From: Puccinellia tenuiflora
Lineage: Eukaryota > Streptophyta > Magnoliopsida > Poales > Poaceae
Assembly: GCA_012064385.1 (NCBI GenBank)
Contig: QRDG01001992.1
Coordinates: forward strand, 496,001-560,000
Reading direction: 5' to 3'
DNA: 64,000 nt
Part shown: positions 33,085 to 43,998 of the stretch, one piece after another
Numbering within the stretch: position 1 is the stretch's first letter
How the letters are laid out: each line of letters opens with the position of its first letter
Notes under the pieces: generated by a model
What the model saw: the letters and a program-made list of their open reading frames with translations, nothing else
Told to the model about the DNA's origin: nothing
The model's database searches: none
Made by a program: the position numbers and the translations under genes

Positions 33085-33545
33085 GCGCAGGGGCGGTAGT
33101 ACCGCAGAGAAAACCCGCAGGGTCGGTAGTACCGCCCAAATGGCCGGTACTTCCGCCCCCACCCAAACCAGCCTACCAACGGCTAGCAACGAAAACCTGT
33201 AGGGCCGGTACTTCCGGAAAAAGGCTCGGTTGTACTGATTGACCCGGTACTACCGGAAGAACTTCCGGGCCACTTCCGGAAAAAGACAGAAGCTTAAAAA
33301 CTTAAGCGGAAGTGGCCTCGGTACTAGGCCCGGTACTACCGAAAGAACTTCCAGGGTAAAGGGCCGGAACTTCCGGCCCCCTGAAAATTTTCGGGGAAAC
33401 TTCCGGGGCAAAGTTCCGGACCCCCTCCAGAGAGAAAACGCGAAAAAGACTTAGCCAAATTTTCCTGGAATCAGAACTTCCGGTGCTTGGGACGGAACTT
33501 CCGGGGGGGCGGTACTACCGGCCTCAGGGCCGGAACTTCCGCCCC
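33085..33545. repeat. Block of short palindromic motifs (GGTAGTACC, CCGGAA/TTCCGG)
   Basis: Degenerate units such as ggtagtaccgc, cggtactaccg and ggaacttccgg recur more than a dozen times in about 460 bp. They are not in a strict tandem register. Most units are self-complementary or complementary to neighbours. Confidence 0.7.
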
Positions 33546-33933
33546 ACTAAAAACTGCAGAAAAATGCAAAACGAAAACGGGCATATCTTTCGCATCCGGA
33601 CTCCGTTTTCAATGATCTTGGTCTCGTTGGACTCGCAACGAAAAGATCTACAAGATCATGCAGAGAGACCTCATTGTCCATCATGTGAGGATGAGGTCAC
33701 AAGGAGAGAGTTTGACCTCTCTAAAAGGGACACGCCGGAAAAACCACCAACATAAAAGAACGCAACAAGATGATCATATGAAAACCGTTTTCGGTGAACT
33801 TGGCCTTGTCATGACAAGCACGACAAGCACCAAGACCACACCACGATAAGAGCCCAATAAGAACCAATAAAGATGATTGCATGGATGCAAAGGTTTGTGC
33901 TCTCTACGACGATACGATCACGATTTTCCCCAC

Positions 33934-34031
33934 CTGTTAGGGGGCTTTCTGTATATTTGCCTGTACCTGTACTATATATATATTGTGGCCTTTGGCCCCT
34001 GGTAATACAACAAGTATCTATTACCCTAACA
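33934..34031. repeat. Small solo-LTR-like element
   Basis: 98 bp with inverted termini TGTTAGGG...CCCTAACA and an internal TATATATAT, like a short Copia LTR. It directly abuts the TRIM at 34032. No target duplication is evident. Confidence 0.45.
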
Positions 34032-34377
34032 TGTCATGTATCCCGCACTAACCATCTATCCCAAAAGTCCGAACTGATGGAAAGACTAGTGCAATACATA
34101 TATACTGTAACACCCCCTCTCACGTGTGACTCGGGGAGGAAGAGGCCACACGTGCAACCGCAGCCGCCCCGACGGCGCGTAGGTCTCAGAGGTATGGCGC
34201 AACAGGCTCATACTTGGACACAAGGGGGGCTACCCGCAATTTTTATTAAATTGCGCAAACCGGGACTCGAACTCAAGACCTGAGGCTCTGATACCATGTC
34301 ATGTATCCCGCACTAACCATCTATCCCAAAAGTCCGAACTGATGGAAAGACTAGTGCAATACATATATACTGTAACA
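34032..34377 (-). mobile_element. TRIM-type miniature LTR retrotransposon
   Basis: Two matching 81-bp terminal repeats (34032-34112 and 34297-34377), minus orientation, TGTTACAG...ATGACA. The PBS TGGTATCAGAGC (initiator tRNA-Met) at 34285-34296 follows the 5' repeat, and a GAGAGGGGG polypurine tract at about 34113-34121 precedes the 3' repeat. Total 346 bp with no coding capacity. These are the hallmarks of TRIM/SMART elements mobilised in trans. No clear 5-bp duplication was found (left taaca, right catta). Confidence 0.85.
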
Positions 34378-34715
34378 CATTAATCCACTTGAGGTCGATG
34401 AAGACGATCTTCATCTCCTCAAGACGCACCACCTTTCTTGATTTCGCTTTGCTTGGTGAAGATCCACAAGTTGCTCCCCCATACACCAAGATGGGAGAAG
34501 CACTCTTCGGCATATCTTCACTTGGACTTGAGTGTCGATCAACACGCAGATAGCCTTGATCAACACATAATTTTCTTCCCATAGGCTTGACTCCAACAAA
34601 TGGAGATCAAGCAACGCAAATGGACACTCCTACAAATATAGCTCAATAAAACATTAGTCCATAGAGATTGTCATTAATTACCAAAACCACACATGGGGGC
34701 AACCATGCACTTTCA

Positions 34716-37700
34716 ATCTCCCCCATTTAATTGATGACAATCCCTTTTAAGAGGGTTTATATAATGAATTAAGCAACCTTGCAAGAAAAACAAGCAAGGA
34801 TGCAAGCGCATTAAAGGCAAATGCAACACAAGCATAAAACCCAAATTCCCTTAAACCCTCTAAACTTCTCCCCCATTAGCATCGATTGCCAAAATGGGAA
34901 GAAAAATTTAGAAAGCCAATATAATATGAGTTCCTCCATAAAGTGTGCATTTCTCAAGATATGAGTGAAATCAAATGCACATATCCATTGACGAATAATT
35001 AGAGGGAATCAAACTATATTGAGGATCCAAAGATTGCAAAAAGATGAAATCATTCTAAACATCTCCACAAAGGAGAAAAGCAATCGAGAAGATCCAAAGC
35101 GAGAGTTCTAAATAAAAATGGAGAAGCTCCCCAATGTTCATGCACTATTGAGGAGTGCACAAATATGGCATCCTTGCTCCCCCAAAATCATCTAGAACAC
35201 ACAACAAGTGCAAGAGTGCATAAAGCAAAAGCAAATCATAGCACTTGCACCAAAGATATGGTTGAGCCATAAGGAGATACCAATTTTCAAAGAATCAACA
35301 TAAGATAGGCCCAACCGAGATAAAAAGAAGATCTTTAAAAGGGTATGTTCACAAGCTTAGGGATACCAATTGGAAACTAAAACCAATTGAAAATGCCAAA
35401 AACTAGTGAGAGCATTTAACCAATAAGAATCAACATGCTCACCATGGTAAGCACGAGGTAAAAGATCCTCTACAAATACATGAGTGTGCAAAGATACCAA
35501 TAAAAATAAGACAAGCACTCATGAGACAAAATTGGAGCCACCAAAGAATTATAGATAAAAACAAGGTAGCTCAAAAGAAATAGGATACCAACTAAAAGGT
35601 GACCTCTCTCATATGTATAGGTTTATAAGTAGACAAATCGTTGATGATATACATCCACAAAGAAACTTGCACATATGAAATGGTCGAAAAAGGAGAGACC
35701 ACTGTATCGAAAAGGGAAGTCATGAATATACGAAAGAGATTATTGCTTAAAAGCATAGCACATAGCTCAAATTTATCTCATTGTATATAAATGAACTTCA
35801 AAAATATCAAAGACATCACACAAATCACTAAGGGAACAAGAGATAGTGTAGATGCTTTGAGATAGGCAACAAGTATCACAAGGAAATAATACCAATTGAA
35901 GAAAAGGTTTTTGCAATTTCATCACAAATATCACAAAGATATACCAAGTGAAGGAAATAAGCCAAAACCACAACAATTTGCACATAAACGCTTTCATGCC
36001 AAGAGGCAACCTACACAAGGTTGAGACTAGAAAAGTATGCATGGGATAGATACTTGTTACCGATATGACATTGGTGATGAAGAAGATGAGACTTGGGCAA
36101 TCATCATAGCTTGACTCTTATAATCACATGGTGAGAACACCTTCCTTATGGATGAGACAAGCCTCCAATGCATATCCATTGTACCTAAAACAAAATTTAA
36201 GCACAAAATGGTTCCTAAACTCATTGGGTCCCATAGTAGTTAGATCAACTACAATATATAGGAAACACTCCACATAAATATGTGCATATAGATATGAAAT
36301 TGAATTTCATGCACATCTTAGCCGATTTAGGATTTGGTGGAGTATCCCCTATATATTGGAACTAGAAAGACAAACATGCCATATAATATATATATATATT
36401 AGAGAATATACATGCAAAGTCTTTCAAGAACCAAACGAGATACAATTTGGACGAAAACACCAAGTAAACCAAGAAGAGAGCACACCAAAGTGTGACACAA
36501 AACGGTTGTCCAAATTATATCAAAATCCAAATCAACACATGATTGAGGAAAAATCAAATCAACATATGATTGATTCCAAAACACATCAACACATGAAGTG
36601 AGATATCAATAGGAATCAAATCAAAACAACACATGATCGATAAGACACCAATTGAAAATAAGATACCACTAGGAGAAAAGATACCAAGAAGAGGATAATA
36701 CTTGACCGGAATCAAGTAAAGTAAAATAAAGCAATATGGTATCAAAACTCCCACAATAAATATCAATTGAAACAAATATCTATGAAGGAGATATTAAATC
36801 CCAATTAATACCAATTGAAGGTACCAAAACATAAGATAAAGAATCAAATGCCAATTGAAAGGATCAAATATTGATAGATAGGATAGTGTTCTAAATAGAA
36901 AGGAATGCTCCCCCAAGATTAATGCATTATCTTAGATATTTGCATTTGAATACAAAATGCACGCACAAGGGATCATTACTCTCCATATTTTATTTACAAC
37001 ACTAAACACTACCAATTGAAAGATTAGGATCCATGCAAGAGGCAAGGAAGACAAAGGGAGTAAAAACAAACACACTTGGCAATAAATAAGACAATTCAAC
37101 ACAAGAGCCAATGTGAAGATGGTCTACAAAATCCACCACAATTACTAGTATCACTTGTCATGGACAAGGAGTATATAGAGATATTTCTCGGTGGTATATA
37201 GGAATGATGTTCAAGACCAACTTCACAACAAACAAGCATATGGCAAGAGATAAGAAATAAAACACCATATTTTGAAAAAGGTTTGTTGGTAGTTTCAACT
37301 ATTCGAACCAACCGGCAAAGCCATGGTTAGAATAAAATGAAACAAATGGTTTCTCAAATAATATATGGAAATGCATATTAGAGAAAAACCACACCAAGCA
37401 AACTCACGCAAACAAGAGCCAAAAGATAACCAAAATGAAAAATGGAACTTGTTCGAGCCAACATGCCACATAGGAATAAGATAATTTGCAATATCAAATC
37501 TAAGTGGCAAACCTCAAATGTTCACATTTTGTGGGATTGTAATATGCACATAGCTTATTACTCCCCCATAATTTGATAATTCATTTTATCTAAGCAAGAG
37601 GCAAATAAAACCAACTAGAGAAATTAATAGACATTGTAGAATTTGAATTTCTGATGAATATGACATACCACATAGTAACTAGATAATATTGAAATATCAC

Positions 37701-38141
37701 TACTAGGAGGTGTGCCTCATGTACACACATTTTTTGTTTTGTGAAGTGCACAAAGCATATCACTCCCCCAAAATGGGATAGTCCATTAATATCTCAAAAG
37801 AGCCAAATGAAATCCACACAAGATCCAATAAGGCTCAACACAAAAGTTACACATACATGATACACAACTATCATACACAACCTTGAATAACAAGAAAAGT
37901 AGGAAAGTAGCATATCATATATACAAGCACATGCTGGGAACAAAACTAACACATGCAAGGGAGCAAGCAACTTTCAATGTATATATGAATTAAATACAAG
38001 TTACCTCAAGGAGGAAGCATTGGATATGAGATATGGAGCAATATATTCCAATTGACTTGGCTTGAGGAAATATAACCATGAAGATCCCTTAATTCTTCAA
38101 AAGTAGCCAAGTCTCCAATGTCCTCCACAATCACCTATTGA
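34716..38141. other. Non-coding interior of the LTR element
   Basis: AT-rich sequence with no frame above about 90 codons that I can support. Includes an AT dinucleotide run near 36390 and repeated accaattgaa-type phrases. Confidence 0.55.
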
Positions 38142-38503
38142 TCAAGTTGAAGCTTGTTGGTTCCCAACCAAGTTGGGTCCTAAGAAGTTAGTCACAATAG
38201 GCTTGGGAACCCAAATGGTTCTTTTCTTGACACCACTTTGAGTCCCCACATATTTGGCAAACACATTGCCAATTCTATCATTCCCAAGAGAATATGCATC
38301 ATTAATAATAACAGGGTTGGATGAAGTACCGTTAGTGCACGAATAAGCAAAATGACCCTTGCCACGGCAAAGGTAGCAACATCCACTCTTCTCTTTCTTC
38401 TTAATAGGCTCGTCAACATCAGGAGCATTGACTTGATTCTTCTTAGGAGGTGGCCTTTGTTCAACTCGTGGTTGAGCACGAGATTGAACAAGAGGCCGCT
38501 TCC
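38142..38503 (-). pseudogene. Retrotransposon gag C-terminal fragment with zinc knuckle
   Basis: A minus-strand frame of about 120 codons with a perfect CCHC zinc knuckle CYLCRGKGHFAYSC (near 38337-38378). A basic proline-rich stretch precedes it, and IWVPKPIVTNFLGPN follows before the stop. It binds nucleic acid in intact gag proteins. Its upstream part is cut by the LTR starting at 38504; codons to the right of that point belong to the LTR. Confidence 0.7.
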
Positions 38504-40109
38504 TGATGGTGGATATAGATAAGTTGGGTGGTGCCCCAAGCGAAGGCGAAATTGTAGCTAGTAGCAGTTTTCCCTCAATTAAGAACCGAGGTTTATCGAA
38601 CCAGTAGGACTTTGAAATCAACAATGAGGTGAATGTTGAAGATCTCTGGCGCGTAGGGATACCTTCAACAGACGTGGACCTGCACACACTCAACCAAATA
38701 CTTTGTCCCCAACGGCGGAGAGGTTGTCAATCTCTTCGGTCTCGCAGAACACAAAGCGGTTAATTGTATGATGAAATAGATAAAATATGAAAAGTGACCA
38801 GAGGAGTAATAATGATTAAAATCAAGTAAATGAGGTTGAAAACAATGTAAAAAGATGGACCGGGGGCCATGGGTTCACTACTGGAGTCTCTCAAGTAAAT
38901 AAAATATGCATGTGATGGGTGAACGAATTACAGCTAGGCAATTGACAAGATCATGACACAAACCCAATTTAGCTATGACAAAAAGGACATGATAATATTT
39001 ATGGAGGCATCACGACAAGGAACAAAGACCGTTGAGTCCAACTGCGTCTTTGTCTAAAAAGTCCACCGTGGGACCGCTATCCAGCCTGTCACCCAACGGT
39101 ATTAAGTTGCAAGCAACAGACAATTACATTAAGTAAAGTGCATTAAGTAAGCAATACTAATATCAAAATAGACATTAACACCGTTGTTTTACCCTTAGTA
39201 GCAACAGCACACCCTCGCCCTTAGACGTTTCTGTCACTCGTGCCCAGGAACAAAAGGGGGCATGAACCCACTATCTAGCATAAATACCCTCTCTTGGAGA
39301 TACACACAATCACTTGGCCAAGGTTACTACGCACATCGGAGATCATGCAATAACATAAATTACTCATATAAGAATCATGCACAATCTGAACATAACTTCA
39401 TAATCCATCGGATCCCAGCAAACACATCACATAGCATTACAATAATCGATCTTGATCATGTTAGGCAGCTCACAAGATCATAAGACATGAAGCACAAGAG
39501 AGAGAGAGACTACCAACTAGCTACTTCCATGGACCCGTAGTCCAAGGTGAGACTACTCACAAATCATCCCGGAGGAAGGCATGGCGATGAAGAGCCCTCC
39601 GGGATCGATCTCCCCTCCGGCAGAGTGTCGGGATCAGCTTCAGATTGGACCCCGAACTAGAGTTTTCGGTAACGGCGTGTCGGGGTCGAGTTTCTGGAAA
39701 ATAATGGCCGCTTCGACGTTTTTAGGTTAATTGTGATTTTATAGGCGTCGAAGGGGTCCGAGGAGGTGCCCACAGGGCAGGGGCAGGCCCCACCCGCGGG
39801 TCCCCCCAGGCCGCGGCAGCTACCCGCGTGTGCCCTGTGGGTTGCCTCCGAGGCTGCCCTTCGGACTCCGTCTTCGTCTTGGCGTAAAAATAGTCCCCGT
39901 AAATTTTCGTCCAATTCCGAGAATATTTCCAGAAGTAAATTTCTGAAACAAAAAGACAGCAAAAACAGGGAACTGGCACTGGGCATCTTGTCAATAGGTT
40001 AGTCCGACAAAATGCATAAAAATGATATAAATGACAGTAAAAACAGGTTACAATATCACAAAACTAGCATGGATCACTCAAAAATTATAGATACATTTGA
40101 GACGTATCA
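38504..40109 (-). repeat. 3' LTR of the gag-protease element
   Basis: 1606 bp, minus strand TGATACGTCTCAAATG at 40109 to ...CCACCATCA at 38504, followed inward by the PPT. Related at its 5' end to the LTR at 4188-5505. Confidence 0.8.
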
Positions 40110-40150
40110 GCATCCCCAAGCTTAACTCCTACTCGTCCTCGAGTAGGTAA
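40110..40150 (-). other. Polypurine tract and CTCGAGGACGAG motif
   Basis: On the minus strand a CTACTCGAGGACGAGTAGG motif is followed within about ten bases by TTAAGCTTGGGGATGC against the LTR. The same pair of motifs precedes the 3' LTR at 49053, so it is a shared PPT module. Confidence 0.8.
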
Positions 40151-42150
40151 GTGATAACAAAATAATTTTTGATGAGACATGCAACCAACATAATCTTGAT
40201 CAAGATAGTAATGCAAAGCACATGAAGTGAATAAGGTGATCCAAAACAATTGTCTATAGTTGACATTAAGAAAACAATGATTAGCAAACGCTAGCTAACG
40301 AATGCTAGAAACTTTCATGAATAAGTGCGTTGGAGACATGGAACCATACATAAGGTTTAGAAAGAAGAATTGTGAATTATGTCTCCAATGTAAAGTATCA
40401 ATCATTCTTCAAAGCATCTAATTATTCATTCATGAAAATAGCCAAGCTCAAGTCGGGTGTCCTAATCCATCTACTTCACAAATCAACTGTTTCAGAGTCT
40501 ACTCAACTAGTGCAAGTAAGAAGTGGCTTTGGCACCATGATGTTATGGCAAAGAGAACAATGATGGAGGTTTGGAAGGTCAAAAAGAAAGGCTCAAACTG
40601 TGGAGAGGGTAACCATAAGACAGAAGGAAGTCCCGTAGTTGACATTGTATGAGGAGTAGTGATTGCCATGCAACAGATGCACATAGAGCTATAAGTGTAT
40701 GAAAGCTCTCCAATGGAACTAGTGGGGGTGCATCCAACTTGATTGCTCATGAAGACCTAGAGCTCACTTGAGGAGGCTCATCCTTGGAATATACAAGCCA
40801 AGTTCTATAACGTTAATTCCCCACATAGTTATACTACTAAAACGACATGAGAACCCTCTATAATGAAATGTAGGTGCTACTAGCACAAGTGTGGTAAAAA
40901 TGATAGTAGTGTTGCTCCCTCTCTCTTTTTCTATTTTTTTTTTATTTTGGGTGGCCTCCTTGGCTCTTTTAAATGCTCTCTCATTTGGCCTCCTTTGGGC
41001 TCTTTTATTCTTTTTTTCTATTTTATACCTCACTGTAGGAGAAACACTCTATATTACAAATGGATCATCACACTTTTTGGTACTCATAACTCATAAGACT
41101 AATACATGATGTATAAAAGAAGATATGCATGATCGAGCGTAGTGTGGATAAAATAACATGTGGCAAGCCACGCTCCACACTAACTCAATGATCAAGGAAA
41201 CTATATGATAATGAAGAATGACATCAAGTCATGTAATGTAATGATGGATGTTGCATGGCAATGTATCTCGGAACGGCTATGGAAATGTCGTGATAGGTAG
41301 GTATGGTGGCTGTTTTGAGGAAGATAGTTGGCTTATGTGTAGGAGAACAGGATGAAGTTCTCCCACGGAGTTGGATGTGCTCGCGAAGTATGCTCCAATC
41401 TCAATGTGAGAGAGGGCATTGCGCAGCACCGAAGAGGCTAGCAAAATATGGAAGTAGAAGTGCAAAAAACCAAAACTCGACCATGCATTTCGTATATTGC
41501 AAACAACTAGCAGTTTCAATGTTCCACAAATGGTTAGAGACACCCCGAGAGGGATCGTGGCGGCGACACAAGTGCCCTGTTGGCTTCCCCGACCGTTGCA
41601 GTAACTACCCACTAGGAACTTATTTTCAACTTAGTAGAATTCATGACACATTAGCATTGTTGACTTAGCTTGTTTAGTTCAGAAAAGTACGGCTCCACGC
41701 TTTAATAACACCTCTCCACTAATCATCTCTAACACCATTAACCAACATATTTTAACCATTAGTTATTTTAGTGCCTCAAAACAATTGAAGGGTACCAAAT
41801 TATCCACATAGTGATCTACAAGACTATGCAGGTTTTTCTACTTCATACCACTACCACATGCATAGCATTTTTTCGATCTAACACATTAACCAAGCAACCA
41901 AAACAACTCTCCAACAAATATAAGTGAAGAACAAGAGAGTTTAACTTAACAACTAGTAGCTCTAAATAAGATAAAAGCTAAAAGCGACAGCTTACTAGAA
42001 AACAGACAGTAGCTAAGAATACTCGAAAAGATATAAGCGAAGCAAAGGAGTATTCAAACGAAAAAGCAGAGCGTGTCTCTCTCCCACACAAATAAAGCTA
42101 GGATCCAACAAAGATATGACCAGCAAACAAACAAACAAAACTGAAAGTAA

Positions 42151-43501
42151 AAACCCCTATTTCTTTCTTTATTTGTTTCAGGACCTTAACGACGTCATAA
42201 TGAGCTATAAATTTAGGGGAGTCATTATTTTGGAAGGAAAAGATTTACGAGCGAAAGAAGTCAACGAACGGAGGCCGGAGGACCAAAACGGGGGGTCCCG
42301 CATGGCTACAGTACCAGGACGCGTGGGCCCATCCAATTTGGCCCACGTGGCCCCGTTTGCATTGATTCTTCGCCCAGAAGCATCCTCATGACCTAAAAAC
42401 GCCTATATAAAAGCTCCCCCGATGTTTTCTAGAGAGAGGCGGCGGAGAAATGCAAAACCAGAAACAGAGAGGCAGAGGGCTGCCGCCGGAGAAGATCGGA
42501 GGGGGGAAACGCCGCCGGAATCCACCTCCGGAGGGCTCCACCCCCCTCCTGCATGATCATCATCAACGTCTACAGCAAGATCATCTCCACTCCGGGCTGC
42601 ACCTCTTCATCAACCTCTCCATCAAGCTCCTCATCTCCATGATGAAGGGGGAGTAGTCTCCCTCGGGGCTGAAGGCTCATGCCGGTAGCTATGTGGTTTA
42701 TCTCTCTCTCCCATGGTGTGATCTTTATGTGATCATGAGCTTTGTAATCTAGTTGAATCCATAGATGGTACTCTTCTTTATCTTATGAATTATGCTACTC
42801 AAGTGGTTTTATTGATGTGATTGCCGGAGTCACCTTTGTCCCATGGTGTGAAGTTGATAGTGCGTGCACCGTGTGTGGCTCTTAGGCTAAAGATTACATG
42901 AATACTTATCATGAGTTATTATTTGTGTTGGGTGTCTCTATGATATTGTGGTGTTTGTTAGTACTATCTTTGGATGCGAATAGTGACCGCATGAAGTGTC
43001 CATAGATGTGGAATATGAACTTTAAGGTGTGCTTTTTGTAGCCCTACATAATGGATTGGTGTTCTTTATCCAACCAGAAATTAATTCAGAGTAGCATAAT
43101 GAGGAGGAATTATCTATGTATTCAATTATATTATTATTGTTGAGAGTGTCCACTAGTGAAAGCATGATCCCTAGGCCTTATTTCCAAAGCACCGTTTACA
43201 CCTTTGTCTTGTCCTCTTGCATTAAAGAGGATTGGGACACTTTCACACCCTTGTTCCCTTGTCTTGTCCTCTTGCATCAAAGAGGATTGGGACACTTTCA
43301 CACTCCTGTTTTGTTACATCAAACTTCCATCCATTAAATCAACCACCTTGTTCTATAAACTTGTTTAGTGCATAATCAACTAAAACTTGTGACACTTTAG
43401 TTGTAGGGTATAGATAACTTTTCCTTCTTGCTCCTGCGGATCGATACCTTACTTCCATATTGAATTGTGCTACAGTGATTCCTTGCTCTTGGGGATTATC
43501 A
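42151..43501 (+). repeat. 5' LTR, 5'-truncated
   Basis: Aligns with 49204-50554. Contains a TATA box (42404-42413) and, at 43207-43310, two copies of a roughly 53-bp segment with aaagaggattgggacactt. It ends ...GGGGATTATCA ten bases before the PBS. Confidence 0.9.
42404..42413 (+). promoter_or_regulatory. LTR TATA box
   Basis: TATATAAAAG after CTAAAAACGCC, at the same place in the LTR copies at 49460-49469 and 63946-63954. This is the likely RNA polymerase II core promoter of the element. Confidence 0.7.
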
Positions 43502-43511
43502 AGTACTTTTC

Positions 43512-43529
43512 TGGCGCCGTTGCCGGGGA
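43512..43529 (+). other. Primer-binding site for tRNA-Asp
   Basis: TGGCGCCGTTGCCGGGGA, identical to the site at 4160-4177 on the other strand and ten bases from the LTR end. Confidence 0.92.
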
Positions 43530-43576
43530 GCGTAGCGCTTAAGTTTCTATTCTTGTTTGCACTAGATATTTATTTT

Positions 43577-43706
43577 CAGTCTTGCATATACTCTAGTTTA
43601 CTTTCAGTTTTGCATTTAGTTTAGTTTTACTTTCAGTTTTGCATTTAGTTTAGTTTTACTTTCAGTTTTGCATTTAGTTTAGTTTTACTTTCAGTTTTGC
43701 ATTTAT
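43577..43706 (+). repeat. 29-bp tandem repeats in the leader
   Basis: About 3.5 to 4 copies of a 29-bp unit (tttactttcagttttgca then tttagtttagt) between the PBS and the gag start. Function unknown. The leader is where packaging signals lie in retroelements. Confidence 0.85.
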
Positions 43707-43731
43707 CAAAAACCCAAAAAAATTAAAAAAA

Positions 43732-43977
43732 ATGGAAAACTATTATAAAAATGCCATGATTGCTGCTGAATTTAGAGAATCTTTTGAAGGGAAAAGATTA
43801 AAAACCATCATGAGGTATCTAAATGAAATTGCTAGTAAACTGCTTAATTGTCATAAGGAAGTAACGTGTTGCTCTGAATACTATAGTCACTTTGAATTCC
43901 AATGCCCTTCAAATAAAGTTGAACCTGTTATTGCAACTTATCATACATGGATTTATGCTCACTTAGGGATGGCATAA
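43732..43977 (+). CDS. Gag N-terminal frame, 81 codons, before an in-frame stop
   Basis: Starts MENYYKNAMIAAEF directly after the leader repeats and ends LGMA at a TAA (43975-43977). It is in the same phase as the 911-codon frame that follows, and that frame is open across the gap. It contains CCSEYYSHFEFQC, resembling the later zinc knuckle CELCYKEGHFKFQC but with altered cysteine spacing. Either a mutated stop splits one gag frame, or this is a real short upstream protein with occasional readthrough. Confidence 0.55.
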   Translation: MENYYKNAMIAAEFRESFEGKRLKTIMRYLNEIASKLLNCHKEVTCCSEYYSHFEFQCPSNKVEPVIATYHTWIYAHLGMA

Positions 43978-43998
43978 GTAGAGCAATTTGTTATTTTT

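Larger units (their letters stand above)
32053..34715 (-). repeat. 3' LTR (2.66 kb) containing smaller insertions
   Basis: TG...CA boundaries as described for the parent element. It contains a palindrome-rich block (33085-33545), a small LTR (33934-34031) and a TRIM (34032-34377), so its original length was about 2.2 kb. Confidence 0.7.
32053..38503 (-). mobile_element. LTR retrotransposon: 3' LTR and partial interior
   Basis: The minus-strand LTR runs from TGAAAGTGCATGG at 34715 to ...CTAGGCGACA at 32053. A G-rich tract (GGGGGAGAT, about 34716-34724) is the PPT. The interior, 34716-38503, is AT-rich and mostly non-coding except for a gag fragment at its right end, where a Gypsy-like element cuts it at 38504. 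The 5' part of this element would lie beyond the window. Superfamily is unclear. Confidence 0.7.

Noticed and set aside
34297..34377. Cassandra-type TRIM with 5S rRNA sequence
   Set aside because: The terminal repeats are only 81 bp and contain no 5S-like internal promoter that I can see.
34716..38141. Functional gene in the AT-rich stretch
   Set aside because: Only short frames, phrases repeated in several phases, and position between a PPT and a gag fragment mark it as retroelement interior.
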